Source: Thiotrichaceae bacterium (lineage in GTDB: Bacteria > Pseudomonadota > Gammaproteobacteria > Thiotrichales > Thiotrichaceae). From it: a stretch of DNA of 6,028 bases. The stretch's first letter is position 1. Each line of letters opens with the position of its first letter. The notes under the pieces were generated by a model that was not told where the DNA came from, did not search any database, and saw nothing but the letters and a program-made list of their open reading frames with translations. The translations under genes and the position numbers were made by a program. Positions 1 to 5,944 of the stretch are shown here, piece by piece. The stretch is taken from the NCBI GenBank assembly GCA_024762625.1, contig JANTHA010000136.1, positions 1-6,028 on the forward strand, given 5' to 3'.

Positions 1-476
1 ACCGGCGCAATCAGCACCAGCGCTATCCACAGCATCATCATATTATCGCTGCTGGAATAGACGTCGAACATGAATTTCGGCGTATCGCGCTGGTAGATGT
101 TGCTGATGATTTCCAAGGCGACAATGGCGAGCGCCATTATCCCCAGCCATTTGATCAGAACAATCAGTCGGGGCGGATGCAGTTGCAGATAATCACGGAT
201 GGTAAGCGTTTTGCGCAGATAAATAAACAGCAGGATCAGCCCGATGCTCGCCAGAGCGGAGGGAAATTCGGCAAAGCTCACTGCATCGCCGTTGTAGGCA
301 AGCGCATTAAGCAGGCTGGGGGTGAGTGTCGCCGGGCTCCAGTCATTGACAGCCAGTGCGTAAAAAACCAGCGCCAGCGTTTGAATCACGACAAAGGCGA
401 CAAAAATCACCAGGCCAAAACCGAGGGTGGCCCAGAATCCCCAGTAGGGATGCGGCTGGCTTTGTTGCGTATTCAT
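1..476 (-). CDS. CPBP-family (CAAX protease-like) intramembrane protein, 3' part outside window
   Basis: Reading the minus strand from the ATG at 476-474 gives an uninterrupted frame of 158 codons that runs off the window edge. The product is very hydrophobic. Likely membrane segments lie at about residues 13-41, 72-87, 103-124 and 145 onward. The last visible residues read ALVLIAPV. In CPBP (Abi/CAAX protease-like) proteins this stretch comes immediately before the catalytic EExxxR motif, so the diagnostic glutamates should be encoded just beyond position 1. The layout of the preceding part, with a YLRK loop, RDYLQL and then a WLG membrane segment, also fits that family. The start codon shares one base with the RDD stop (TGATG) and no Shine-Dalgarno is visible, which implies translational coupling. 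The family call rests on incomplete sequence. Substrate and role are unknown: the family includes prenyl-protein and bacteriocin-related proteases and many uncharacterised members. Confidence 0.72.
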   Translation of the reverse strand, partial: MNTQQSQPHPYWGFWATLGFGLVIFVAFVVIQTLALVFYALAVNDWSPATLTPSLLNALAYNGDAVSFAEFPSALASIGLILLFIYLRKTLTIRDYLQLHPPRLIVLIKWLGIMALAIVALEIISNIYQRDTPKFMFDVYSSSDNMMMLWIALVLIAP

Positions 477-946
477 CAGGCGGTTTTGATCAGGCGGGTT
501 TTACTCATTACATCCTGTAGCGCCAGACGGTTTTTGTTGAAGACGACCCACAATAGCCCGAGGCCAAACAGCGCAAAGGCATAGCGAAGCGTTGCGTCGG
601 TAAAGCCCGGTAAAGAACCATCCAGGCGCACCACTTTGATTTTCCAGACGCGCATTCCCGGCGTTTGTCCGCGTTTCGTCCAGTAATAAATCAGATAGGC
701 AATGCTTACAATCAGCCACAGGACTCTGAAAAACAATGTCAGCGGGCTTTCCAGAGGTATCATCGGAATCTTGTCACTCTGTTTATTGATCTGCACAAGC
801 TCCAGGTCAATCAGTTCAAGCTGTATGATCAGTTGCTGGAGAATCAGCGTCAACACGAAGGTAATAAAGAAAATGATCAGAACATCATAGGTTATCGCCA
901 GCAGGCGTTTGCCGAAACCGGCTGGAATGGGCTGGCTGTGCGTCAT
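476..946 (-). CDS. RDD family membrane protein
   Basis: A 156-residue inner-membrane protein. RDD hallmarks are visible. The first helix opens with K13-R14-L15-L16-A-I-T-Y-D21, the R/D pair of the family. A second hydrophobic segment covers about 71-89 and is followed by RGQTPGMRVWKIKVV (92-106), the conserved GxTxGxR loop. A third segment lies at about 120-136, and the C-terminal LALQDVMSKTRLI (141-153) corresponds to the usual LxDxxxxTRVV ending. The length is normal for a single RDD domain. The function of most RDD proteins is unknown; a few have been linked to ion or sodium transport. The ATG lies 8 nt after the trpG stop with only a weak TAGG upstream, and the stop overlaps the next start by one base. 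It is therefore probably the third gene of the trpEG transcript. The family call is secure; a role in tryptophan synthesis is not suggested by the sequence. Confidence 0.9.
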   Translation of the reverse strand: MTHSQPIPAGFGKRLLAITYDVLIIFFITFVLTLILQQLIIQLELIDLELVQINKQSDKIPMIPLESPLTLFFRVLWLIVSIAYLIYYWTKRGQTPGMRVWKIKVVRLDGSLPGFTDATLRYAFALFGLGLLWVVFNKNRLALQDVMSKTRLIKTA

Positions 947-954
947 CGTCGGGC

Positions 955-1542
955 CTAATCCTGTTTCATGTCCAGAAAGTTTTGCAGCATGTCATGACCA
1001 TGTTCGGTGAGAATCGATTCGGGGTGGAATTGCACGCCTTCGATTGCAAACTCACGGTGGCGTACGCCCATAATTTCATCGATGCCGCCGTTATCGTTGC
1101 GCGTCCAGGCGGTGACTTCCAGACAGTCGGGCAGGGTGGATTGTTCAATCACCAGGGAATGATAACGCGTTGCTTCAAAAGGGTCTTCCAGGCCTTTGAA
1201 AATACCGCTGTTATTATGGTAAATATTCGATGTTTTGCCATGCATGATCTGTTTGGCGCGGACGATTTTACCACCGAAAGCCTGACCGATGGATTGATGC
1301 CCCAGGCACACGCCAAAAATGGGTAGCTGGCCTTTGAAATGATCAATCACTTCAAGAGAAATACCGGCTTCGGTAGGCGTACAGGGGCCGGGAGAGATCA
1401 TGATGCGTTCGGGCGCCAGTTTTTCAATTTCATCGAGGCTGATTTCGTCGTTGCGTTTAACGACAACCTCAGCATCCAGTTCGCCCAGGTATTGTACCAG
1501 GTTGTAGGTGAAGGAATCGTAGTTGTCGATCATTAAAATCAT
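955..1542 (-). CDS. trpG: Anthranilate synthase component II (glutamine amidotransferase)
   Basis: A 195-residue class I glutamine amidotransferase that hydrolyses glutamine and passes ammonia to TrpE for anthranilate formation in the cytoplasm. It begins [14 protein letters not shown], the classic TrpG/PabA start. It carries the oxyanion-strand motif SPGPCTP (50-56), the nucleophile elbow GVCLGHQ with Cys79, and the remaining triad members His173 and Glu175 in FHPES. HGK (101-103) and YHSLV (127-131) are also conserved in the family. The length is typical of a free subunit, with no fused TrpD. The start ATG overlaps the trpE stop as ATGA (1542-1539), so the two subunits are probably translationally coupled. 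A second ATG three codons in is possible but less favoured because it loses the overlap. The protein could also serve as PabA in folate synthesis, as in organisms with one shared subunit; this window cannot decide that. Confidence 0.96.
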   Translation of the reverse strand: MILMIDNYDSFTYNLVQYLGELDAEVVVKRNDEISLDEIEKLAPERIMISPGPCTPTEAGISLEVIDHFKGQLPIFGVCLGHQSIGQAFGGKIVRAKQIMHGKTSNIYHNNSGIFKGLEDPFEATRYHSLVIEQSTLPDCLEVTAWTRNDNGGIDEIMGVRHREFAIEGVQFHPESILTEHGHDMLQNFLDMKQD

Positions 1543-3026
1543 CGGTGTGCTCCATCAAGACCTGCTGCGGCCTGGCTCACGGCTTTGAAAATGGCGCGCG
1601 CCTTGTTCATGGTTTCTTTCCATTCGAGTTCCGGGATGGAATCATACACAATGCCCGCGCCCGCCTGAATATGCAGCACATCGTCCTTGATCACGGCGGT
1701 GCGGATTGCTATAGCGGTGTCCATATTGCCGTTCCAGGCCAGGTAGCCGATTGCGCCGGAGTAGACGCCGCGCTTTACCGGCTCCAGTTCGTCAATGATT
1801 TCCATGGCGCGAATCTTGGGTGCGCCGCTCACGGTGCCGGCCGGGAAAGTGGCGCGCAGCACGTCGATGGCGCTCATCTCAGGCAGTATTTTTCCGACCA
1901 CATTGGAGACGATATGCATCACATGGGAATAACGTTCAATCGTCATTTTATCAGTGAGCCGCACCGTGCCGATCTGGCTAACGCGTCCGGCGTCGTTGCG
2001 CCCCAGGTCGATCAGCATCAGGTGTTCCGCGAGTTCCTTGGGATCGTTGAGCAGCTCGTTTTCAAGCGCCTTGTCGCGCGCCTTGTCGTGACCGCGTTTG
2101 CGGGTGCCTGCGATGGGGCGCACCGTAATTTCGCCATTATCAAGACGCACCAGAATCTCCGGCGAGGAGCCGACGATGTGGAAATCATCCAGGTTCATGA
2201 AGTGCATATAGGGCGATGGATTCAGCGAGCGCAGCGAGCGGTACAGATCCAGCGGCGCAGCCTTGAAAGGTACGCTCAGGCGTTGAGACAGCACCACTTG
2301 CATGATGTCGCCCGCCTTGATGTAATCGCGCGCCTTTTCGACCGCGGTCTTGAAGCCATCTTCGGTAAAACCGGAGACAAAATCTTCTTCATGGATGGCT
2401 TGTGGCGATTTGGCGGGTTGATACAGCGTCAACGGTTCGCGCAGGCGGCGAGTCAGGCTGTCCAGGCGCTGCTGTGCGCTGTCATACTCGCCTTCGCCCG
2501 CGTGCACAATCAACTTGAGTACGCCGTTGAGGTTGTCAAACACCACGATTTCTTCTGATAACATCAGCAGGATATCCGGCGTCTTGATCGGGTCGGGCTT
2601 GTTCTCCGCTTCCACGCCGGCCAGCCTGGGTTCGATATAACGAATGGTCTCGTAGCCAAAATAACCCACCAGCCCGCCGTTAAAGCGCGGCATGCCTTCG
2701 ATTTCGGGAACCTTGATCTGCGACTGGTAGTTTTCAATCCATTCAAGCGGGTCGGCGACAGTTTCTGATTGCTGTAGCTGGTAGTCCTTGAATATTTGAA
2801 CCTGATAGCCGCTGATTTTGATCACGGTTCTTGCAGGCAGTCCGATAATCGAATAGCGACCCCATTTTTCGCCGCCCTGTACGGATTCAAATAAATAGGA
2901 ATAAGGCGCATTGGCCAGTTTCAGGTAGGTGCTTAATGGCGTATCGAGATCGGCGAGCACTTCGCGAACCAGTGGTATGCGCTCATAGCCATCTGCAAGC
3001 AAGGATTCGAATTGTTGTTTATTCAT
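1539..3026 (-). CDS. trpE: Anthranilate synthase component I
   Basis: A 495-residue chorismate-utilising enzyme that converts chorismate and ammonia (from TrpG) to anthranilate, the committed step of tryptophan synthesis. The N-terminal domain contains [10 protein letters not shown] (44-53), equivalent to the LLES element that binds feedback-inhibiting tryptophan. NPSPYM (269-274) is the second element of that site, so allosteric inhibition is likely retained. The C-terminal chorismate-binding domain shows PIAGTRKRG (304-312), [11 protein letters not shown] (340-350), [12 protein letters not shown] (365-376), [18 protein letters not shown] (394-411), and [19 protein letters not shown] (454-472). 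Length and motif order are normal and no key residue is missing. The [11 protein letters not shown] and feedback motifs favour TrpE over PabB. The ATG at 3026 has an AGG 8 nt upstream. A putative Trp-codon leader peptide and a long inverted repeat lie in the 240 nt ahead of it, which suggests control by tryptophan availability. Confidence 0.97.
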   Translation of the reverse strand: MNKQQFESLLADGYERIPLVREVLADLDTPLSTYLKLANAPYSYLFESVQGGEKWGRYSIIGLPARTVIKISGYQVQIFKDYQLQQSETVADPLEWIENYQSQIKVPEIEGMPRFNGGLVGYFGYETIRYIEPRLAGVEAENKPDPIKTPDILLMLSEEIVVFDNLNGVLKLIVHAGEGEYDSAQQRLDSLTRRLREPLTLYQPAKSPQAIHEEDFVSGFTEDGFKTAVEKARDYIKAGDIMQVVLSQRLSVPFKAAPLDLYRSLRSLNPSPYMHFMNLDDFHIVGSSPEILVRLDNGEITVRPIAGTRKRGHDKARDKALENELLNDPKELAEHLMLIDLGRNDAGRVSQIGTVRLTDKMTIERYSHVMHIVSNVVGKILPEMSAIDVLRATFPAGTVSGAPKIRAMEIIDELEPVKRGVYSGAIGYLAWNGNMDTAIAIRTAVIKDDVLHIQAGAGIVYDSIPELEWKETMNKARAIFKAVSQAAAGLDGAHR

Positions 3027-3057
3027 GCTAAAAACCTGTTTAAAAACATAGAATTAA

Positions 3058-3088
3058 AGGTGTTATTGGAGATACAACCTAATGTTGT
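3058..3088 (-). promoter_or_regulatory. Two mutually exclusive small hairpins near the end of the trpE leader
   Basis: On the minus strand ACAAC (3088-3084) can pair with GTTGT (3078-3074) around a 5-nt loop. Alternatively AGGTTGT (3080-3074) can pair with ACACCT (3063-3058), with one bulged U and a 10-nt loop, and is then followed by TTTAATTC and a T5 run at 3046-3042. The two folds share 3078-3074, so only one can form at a time, as in an antiterminator/terminator pair. The second stem is only 6 bp and its U-tract is interrupted, so I rate it a weak terminator candidate. The sequence shows the complementarity; the switching role is inference. Confidence 0.25.
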
Positions 3089-3089
3089 T

Positions 3090-3230
3090 CTGGCTGTTGA
3101 GGCGTAAGCCCGGCAACGGTTTTATTTGCAAACGTGAAGAGTTAATGTATTCAACGACTTTTTGAATAATCACAAATAGCGTTGACTCATCCGCAAATTA
3201 AAACAGACGCCGGGCTATATCCAGAGCCAG
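3090..3230 (-). repeat. Long nested inverted repeat in the trpE leader (possible attenuator fold)
   Basis: Reading the minus strand, four pairs of arms nest around one centre. CTGGCT (3230-3225) pairs with AGCCAG (3095-3090). AGCCCGGC (3216-3209) pairs with GCCGGGCT (3114-3107). TTTTAATTTGC (3203-3193) pairs with GCAAATAAAA (3129-3120) with one bulged A. The central arm 3185-3173 pairs with 3164-3151 around an 8-nt loop, with one mismatch and one bulge. The outermost 5' arm contains the first Trp codon of the putative leader peptide and the second arm starts in its stop codon, so a translating ribosome would break both. A competing local hairpin, GTTG-GGGC paired with GCCT-CAAC (3117-3096), uses the same 3' bases. 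An old MITE-like element is an alternative reading of such a symmetric structure. Confidence 0.5.
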
Positions 3231-3265
3231 TTATTGATTTTAAACAGATCGTAGAAGCGTATCAT
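3215..3265 (-). CDS. trpL: Putative trp leader peptide (two Trp codons)
   Basis: A 16-codon frame, ATG at 3265 to TAG at 3215, encodes MIRFYDLFKINNWLWI. It holds two Trp codons, TGG at 3229-3227 and 3223-3221, within the last four sense codons. It lies 188 nt upstream of the trpE start on the same strand. Its Trp codons fall in the 5' arm of a long inverted repeat, the arrangement expected of ribosome-mediated attenuation, in which stalling on Trp codons during tryptophan starvation alters the leader fold. Points against: no Shine-Dalgarno at the usual spacing (the nearest AGG is 13 nt upstream), only two Trp codons, separated by Leu, and no convincing intrinsic terminator. The name is by position and content only, since leader peptides are too short for homology. 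Confidence 0.5.
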   Translation of the reverse strand: MIRFYDLFKINNWLWI

Positions 3266-3271
3266 GCGTAT

Positions 3272-3301
3272 AGTGTAACCTGTCTTGATAGCCCAGTTCA
3301 A
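3272..3301 (-). promoter_or_regulatory. Candidate trpE operon promoter
   Basis: On the minus strand TTGAAC (3301-3296) and TACACT (3277-3272) form a sigma70-like -35/-10 pair with an 18-nt spacer; each hexamer matches the consensus at four of six positions. It is the best pair I found upstream of the putative leader peptide. Transcription would then start at about 3265, almost exactly on the leader ATG, making that peptide leaderless. Alternatively the true promoter lies further upstream. An inverted repeat covers the -35 box. Confidence 0.35.
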
Positions 3302-3315
3302 TGATTAACGAACTG
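3294..3315. promoter_or_regulatory. Inverted repeat over the candidate trpE -35 (possible operator)
   Basis: CAGTTC (3294-3299) and GAACTG (3310-3315) are perfect 6-bp inverted arms separated by 10 bp, so equivalent positions lie about 16 bp apart, close to one and a half helical turns. The left arm overlaps the minus-strand -35 candidate TTGAAC. The half-sites do not contain the CTAG core of the enterobacterial TrpR operator, so no regulator can be named. Confidence 0.3.
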
Positions 3316-3320
3316 ATTAA

Positions 3321-3335
3321 AGGCTTCCGAAGCCT
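3321..3335. repeat. Short perfect hairpin AGGCTT-CCG-AAGCCT
   Basis: Six perfectly paired bases with a 3-nt loop, upstream of the trpE promoter candidate. No U-tract follows on the plus strand and only TTTAATC follows on the minus strand, so it is not a convincing terminator. It may be a protein-binding palindrome or chance. Confidence 0.3.
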
Positions 3336-3429
3336 GCTTATCAGTGATATCTAGAGGGTATCTTCTGGATTGATTGAGTCGCCAACAAACAACTGGATGC
3401 TGTAAAATAAGGTGATGAGTTTTCAATTA

Positions 3430-3481
3430 TTGGTAAGCATGTTCCTTGACTTGTTATGATAGCGTCATCAAAATTCTGGAG
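3430..3481 (+). promoter_or_regulatory. queC promoter candidates and ribosome binding site
   Basis: GGAG (3478-3481) lies 7 nt before the queC ATG and is a good Shine-Dalgarno that fixes the start. Two promoter readings overlap. One is TTGACT (3446-3451) with CAAAAT (3469-3474) at 17 bp, but its transcript would begin at about 3481 and lose the Shine-Dalgarno. The other uses TATGAT (3455-3460) as -10, five of six to consensus, with TTGGTA (3430-3435) 19 bp upstream. It would start near 3467 and keep the binding site. I favour the second. Confidence 0.45.
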
Positions 3482-3488
3482 ATCATAG

Positions 3489-4190
3489 ATGTCTGTTCTG
3501 AAGAAAAAAGCCGTGATTCTTCTCTCCGGCGGTATGGATTCCGCCACCGTACTCGCCTATGCAAAAGAGCAGGGCTATGATTGTCATGCGCTAAGCTTTC
3601 GCTATGGACAGCGCCATCGCTCGGAACTTGATGCGGCTTCCCGTCTGGCGAAACAGATGTACGCCCGACATGAAATCATTGATCTGGATTTGTCCCGCTT
3701 TGGCGGCTCCGCCCTGACGGACGACGCCATCGACGTGCCTGAGTATGAAGCCAGAAGCGACCAATCTGTGATACCCGTTACTTATGTGCCCGCCAGAAAT
3801 ACAGTGTTTCTCTCGGTCGCACTCGCCTGGGCGGAAGTGCTTGGCGCGCATGATATTTTTATCGGCGTGAATGCTGTGGATTATTCCGGTTATCCGGATT
3901 GTCGCCCTGAATTTATCCAGGCTTTCGAAAACATGGCGAATCTGGCGACGCGGGATGCCGTTGAAGGCGACATCAAGTTAACAATACATACACCGCTGAT
4001 TGATTTAAGCAAGGCGGAAATTATTCAGCTGGGTCATAAACTGGGCGTCGACTATTCGCAAACCATTACCTGTTATCAGGCCGATCAAAGCGGGCGGGCC
4101 TGTGGGCATTGTGACGCCTGCGCGCTGCGCAAACAAGGTTTCGAGAATGCCGGTATTAAAGATAATACCCGTTATGCTGTCCCGGATTAG
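3489..4190 (+). CDS. queC: 7-cyano-7-deazaguanine (preQ0) synthase
   Basis: A 233-residue cytoplasmic ATP-dependent enzyme that turns 7-carboxy-7-deazaguanine and ammonia into preQ0, the nitrile precursor of queuosine in tRNA wobble positions. The PP-loop ATP pyrophosphatase motif is SGGMDS (13-18). It is followed by the QueC-specific SFRYGQRH (36-43), [11 protein letters not shown] (99-109) and [17 protein letters not shown] (126-142). The C-terminal zinc site is complete: Cys195 in TCY and Cys205, Cys208 and Cys211 in CGHCDAC. Length and motif order are standard. The ATG has GGAG 7 nt upstream. The gene stands alone: the trp unit diverges on one side and a tRNA-Lys unit with its own promoter follows 186 nt later, so it is probably monocistronic. 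No clear terminator follows the stop; the T6 run at about 4236-4242 has no stem in front of it. Other queuosine genes are not in the window. Confidence 0.97.
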   Translation: MSVLKKKAVILLSGGMDSATVLAYAKEQGYDCHALSFRYGQRHRSELDAASRLAKQMYARHEIIDLDLSRFGGSALTDDAIDVPEYEARSDQSVIPVTYVPARNTVFLSVALAWAEVLGAHDIFIGVNAVDYSGYPDCRPEFIQAFENMANLATRDAVEGDIKLTIHTPLIDLSKAEIIQLGHKLGVDYSQTITCYQADQSGRACGHCDACALRKQGFENAGIKDNTRYAVPD

Positions 4191-4263
4191 AGGGCATTCT
4201 CAGTCATCTTCTTATTGGCTTCAAATAACGAACAAATTTTTTATGAAAGGCGCACAAAAGCGC

Positions 4264-4298
4264 TTGAAAGCCAAATTCGGTAGTGTATACTACCGCCT
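4264..4298 (+). promoter_or_regulatory. tRNA-Lys promoter (sigma70, GC-rich discriminator)
   Basis: TTGAAA (4264-4269), a 16-bp spacer and TATACT (4286-4291) each match the consensus at five of six positions. They are followed by ACCGCCT, a GC-rich discriminator typical of stable-RNA promoters under stringent control. The start should be near 4298. An A/T-rich tract at about 4234-4248 could act as an UP element. The -10 sits inside the perfect inverted repeat CGGTAGT-GTAT-ACTACCG (4278-4295). Confidence 0.75.
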
Positions 4299-4332
4299 CT
4301 CTTGATTAAGAGCGTGGCAAACGGCTCTTGAT
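4299..4332 (+). repeat. Two competing hairpins in the tRNA-Lys 5' leader
   Basis: AAGAG (4308-4312) can pair upstream with CTCTT (4299-4303) around GATT. Alternatively 4305-4313 can pair with 4324-4332 (core AAGAGC/GCTCTT, 9 bp with one G-U pair). CTCTTGAT occurs twice (4299-4306 and 4325-4332), which is why both folds exist. This leader should be removed by RNase P and other nucleases when the tRNA matures. The pairing is seen directly; any function is inference. Confidence 0.4.
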
Positions 4333-4376
4333 ATTAGCAAGATGATATGGATCGTATGAAATAGATCACATAGAAA

Positions 4377-4452
4377 GGGCCGTTAGCTCAGTCGGTAGAG
4401 CAGTTGACTTTTAATCAATTGGTCGAGCGTTCGAATCGCTCACGGCCCACCA
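4377..4452 (+). tRNA. tRNA-Lys (anticodon UUU)
   Basis: A complete 76-nt cloverleaf with encoded CCA. The acceptor stem is GGGCCGT (4377-4383) with ACGGCCC (4442-4448). The D arm is GCTC/GAGC (4386-4389 and 4398-4401) with an AGTCGGTA loop. The anticodon stem is GTTGA/TCAAT (4403-4407 and 4415-4419), closed by a G-U pair, with loop CTTTTAA and anticodon TTT at 4410-4412. The variable loop is TGGTC. The T arm is GAGCG/CGCTC with loop TTCGAAT. The discriminator is A4449 and CCA is 4450-4452. The tRNA decodes AAA and AAG. It has its own promoter at 4264 and terminator at 4459, so it is a single-gene transcription unit. Confidence 0.98.
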
Positions 4453-4458
4453 TATTTT

Positions 4459-4496
4459 AAAGCCTGTAGTTGTTAAAAGCTCCTACAGGCTTTTTT
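4459..4496 (+). terminator. Intrinsic terminator of tRNA-Lys
   Basis: AAAGCCTGTAG (4459-4469) and CTACAGGCTTT (4483-4493) form a perfect 11-bp stem around a 13-nt loop, running into six T residues (4491-4496). It starts 7 nt after the CCA. On the minus strand the same stem is followed by only TTTAAAAT, so it may stop transcription arriving from the SEC-C gene less efficiently. Confidence 0.9.
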
Positions 4497-4506
4497 ATGT
4501 TCACTA

Positions 4507-4568
4507 CCGATGTATCCGATGTATTGATTTTTCAAAGTATCGGTATAGAGTTGGTATTGTATCGGTAT
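4507..4568. repeat. Cluster of CCGAT-type short repeats between tRNA-Lys terminator and SEC-C gene
   Basis: CCGATGTAT occurs twice in perfect tandem (4507-4515 and 4516-4524). GTATCGGTAT, carrying the same core in the opposite orientation, occurs twice (4537-4546 and 4559-4568) with a 22-bp period, about two helical turns. The last copy touches the stop codon of the minus-strand gene. No copy of the tRNA 3' end is present, so this is not a recognisable attachment site. Confidence 0.55.
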
Positions 4569-5944
4569 CAATGAAGGCAGCATTTTTTGAATTTTTTTCC
4601 ACTGCCGCATGGGCAGGGGTCGTTGCGGCCTACTTTGGGAGCGCCTATGATTATGGGTTGTCCTTCTTGTTGTCGTTGCCTTGCATAATGCCTGTAAAGG
4701 GTGTTTATGGCCGGCGTTATCTTTTTCTGGTATTGTTCGATTTCTGAATATGTCAGGTTTTGTATGATTTGCAATCCTTGCTCAGAGGTAAACAGGCTTA
4801 TTGCTCCCATGAAATCAAGCAGCGCTTGATCGTGTTGGTATTTTGAAATAGGCCATAGCGGCAGGGCGCGAAGAAAACCTTCGCACCATTCATCAACGAT
4901 CGTGTATGTTTTACCTTCAACCTGGCGTTCCAGAAATAGGGGTATGTAATTTTCAGATGAAAAGCTGTTCATGACTTCATTGTAGTGCGCCATGATCAGT
5001 TTGATGAATAACTCGGCTTCTTCGTGACTTTCCCATTCTGGCGTCAGATGTTCGCCGCCCCATATCATTGCCATCCATTTTGAAGGCATGATAAGCGATG
5101 GCGCGCAGGCGAGTGAGGCAAAGTAACCATCAAGCTCGGATATGTCCAATATCGATTTATCATGACCATATTTATCCAGAAGCATTTCAATTACGTCGTA
5201 AGCATCTGTATTGTCTGTATCGTCAGGCGCATCTGCTTCATTGTCAAAAGCATCATCATCGCCAAAATCAGAAACGTTCATGGAGTAATAGTCTGGTTTG
5301 GGGGTGTCTCTTTTGAGGCGTAGCCCAAGTGCAATCTCTACCTCTTCAAGGTCGCCACAGATTGTTATATCGACGCAATCACGTTTAAACAGTTGACGGA
5401 TAGGCTCAATTAAACTGCTTGCCTCTAAATCCATCAGGTGGGCGATGAGTAGGCCATTTAAACTCTTGAGTGAACTATCCGGATTATTCATATAGGTTTT
5501 GAAAATATCGAATATTTGTTCTTTCTGAGTTTGTACCGCAATTTTTGCCAGACCATCCATAGCCATAATGCGGGCATACTCGACAGGTTCGCTGGAAAGG
5601 AAAAAGTCTTGCAAGGGGCCTATGGCGGGTTGGCCAATCAAATCCAGGACATAGGGAATTTCAGAGAGAGCCCAGTCATCATCTTTCAAAAAATCAAACA
5701 GCTGGATGAGTGGTTCCACCGCATCTTCAGCGTGAAGTTGTCCCAATATTCTCCAGGCATGTAGCGGCGTCCATACTTCTTTGCTATTGGCGCCTGCATT
5801 ATGTAATGCGGGATTGCTCAGGATTGATAACAGGTCGGGAATATCTGACTCGTTAAACCCGAATTTTTCAATGTAATCTGGCCAGTGTCTGTCAGAGGGA
5901 TTATATTCGCCCAGGGTTAATAATTGTTTGCATCGTTTATTCAT
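4568..5944 (-). CDS. HEAT-repeat / YecA (UPF0149)-like / SEC-C zinc-motif protein
   Basis: A 458-residue soluble protein of unknown function with three parts. Residues 35-190 are helical repeats resembling HEAT or DUF1186-type modules ([12 protein letters not shown] at 59-70, [20 protein letters not shown] at 92-111, [14 protein letters not shown] at 123-136). After an acidic, Asp-rich linker (226-250) comes a YecA/UPF0149-like domain: [15 protein letters not shown] (268-282) and WMAMIWGGE (290-298) match that family's signature, and [13 protein letters not shown] (352-364) also fits. The C-terminus is a SEC-C motif, [20 protein letters not shown] (439-458), with zinc ligands Cys444, Cys446, Cys455 and Cys456, as at the end of SecA. 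SEC-C and YecA proteins can associate with ribosomes or translocation, but nothing here fixes a role. An in-frame TAA at 5965-5963 makes the ATG at 5944 the first possible start. No Shine-Dalgarno precedes it. Confidence 0.85.
   Translation of the reverse strand: MNKRCKQLLTLGEYNPSDRHWPDYIEKFGFNESDIPDLLSILSNPALHNAGANSKEVWTPLHAWRILGQLHAEDAVEPLIQLFDFLKDDDWALSEIPYVLDLIGQPAIGPLQDFFLSSEPVEYARIMAMDGLAKIAVQTQKEQIFDIFKTYMNNPDSSLKSLNGLLIAHLMDLEASSLIEPIRQLFKRDCVDITICGDLEEVEIALGLRLKRDTPKPDYYSMNVSDFGDDDAFDNEADAPDDTDNTDAYDVIEMLLDKYGHDKSILDISELDGYFASLACAPSLIMPSKWMAMIWGGEHLTPEWESHEEAELFIKLIMAHYNEVMNSFSSENYIPLFLERQVEGKTYTIVDEWCEGFLRALPLWPISKYQHDQALLDFMGAISLFTSEQGLQIIQNLTYSEIEQYQKKITPAINTLYRHYARQRQQEGQPIIIGAPKVGRNDPCPCGSGKKFKKCCLH

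Larger units (their letters stand above)
3027..3488. other. Divergent intergenic region between trpE and queC
   Basis: This 462-bp gap separates two outward-facing genes. About half of it, 3027-3301, reads as a long trpE leader with a putative leader peptide and nested inverted repeats. The middle part, about 3336-3425, shows nothing I can assign. The last 60 bp before queC hold its promoter candidates and ribosome binding site. I found no tRNA, no preQ1 riboswitch-like CACCC/AAAAACTA core ahead of queC, and no tandem iterons. Confidence 0.8.

Noticed and set aside
177..584. Plus-strand open frame of 135 codons
   Set aside because: It lies opposite the RDD and CPBP frames, has a composition without recognisable motifs and no ribosome binding site; it is an antisense shadow.
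1545..2558. Long plus-strand open frame of 337 codons inside trpE
   Set aside because: It is antisense to a fully conserved trpE, rich in His, Gln and Arg as expected of a shadow frame, and matches no family I recognise.
3336..3488. preQ1 riboswitch ahead of queC
   Set aside because: The conserved CACCC and downstream A-rich CTA core of preQ1-I is not present, and the probable transcript leader is only about 20 nt.
3341..3547. Minus-strand frame of 68 codons across the queC start
   Set aside because: It overlaps the queC promoter and the conserved N-terminal coding region, and no ribosome binding site or recognisable motif supports it.
4102..4305. Plus-strand frame of 67 codons overlapping the end of queC
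   Set aside because: It is out of frame with queC and runs through the tRNA-Lys promoter; composition and position argue against a gene.
4377..4568. tRNA-Lys as a mobile-element integration site
   Set aside because: There is no integrase gene and no direct duplication of the tRNA 3' end within the window; the short repeats alone are insufficient.
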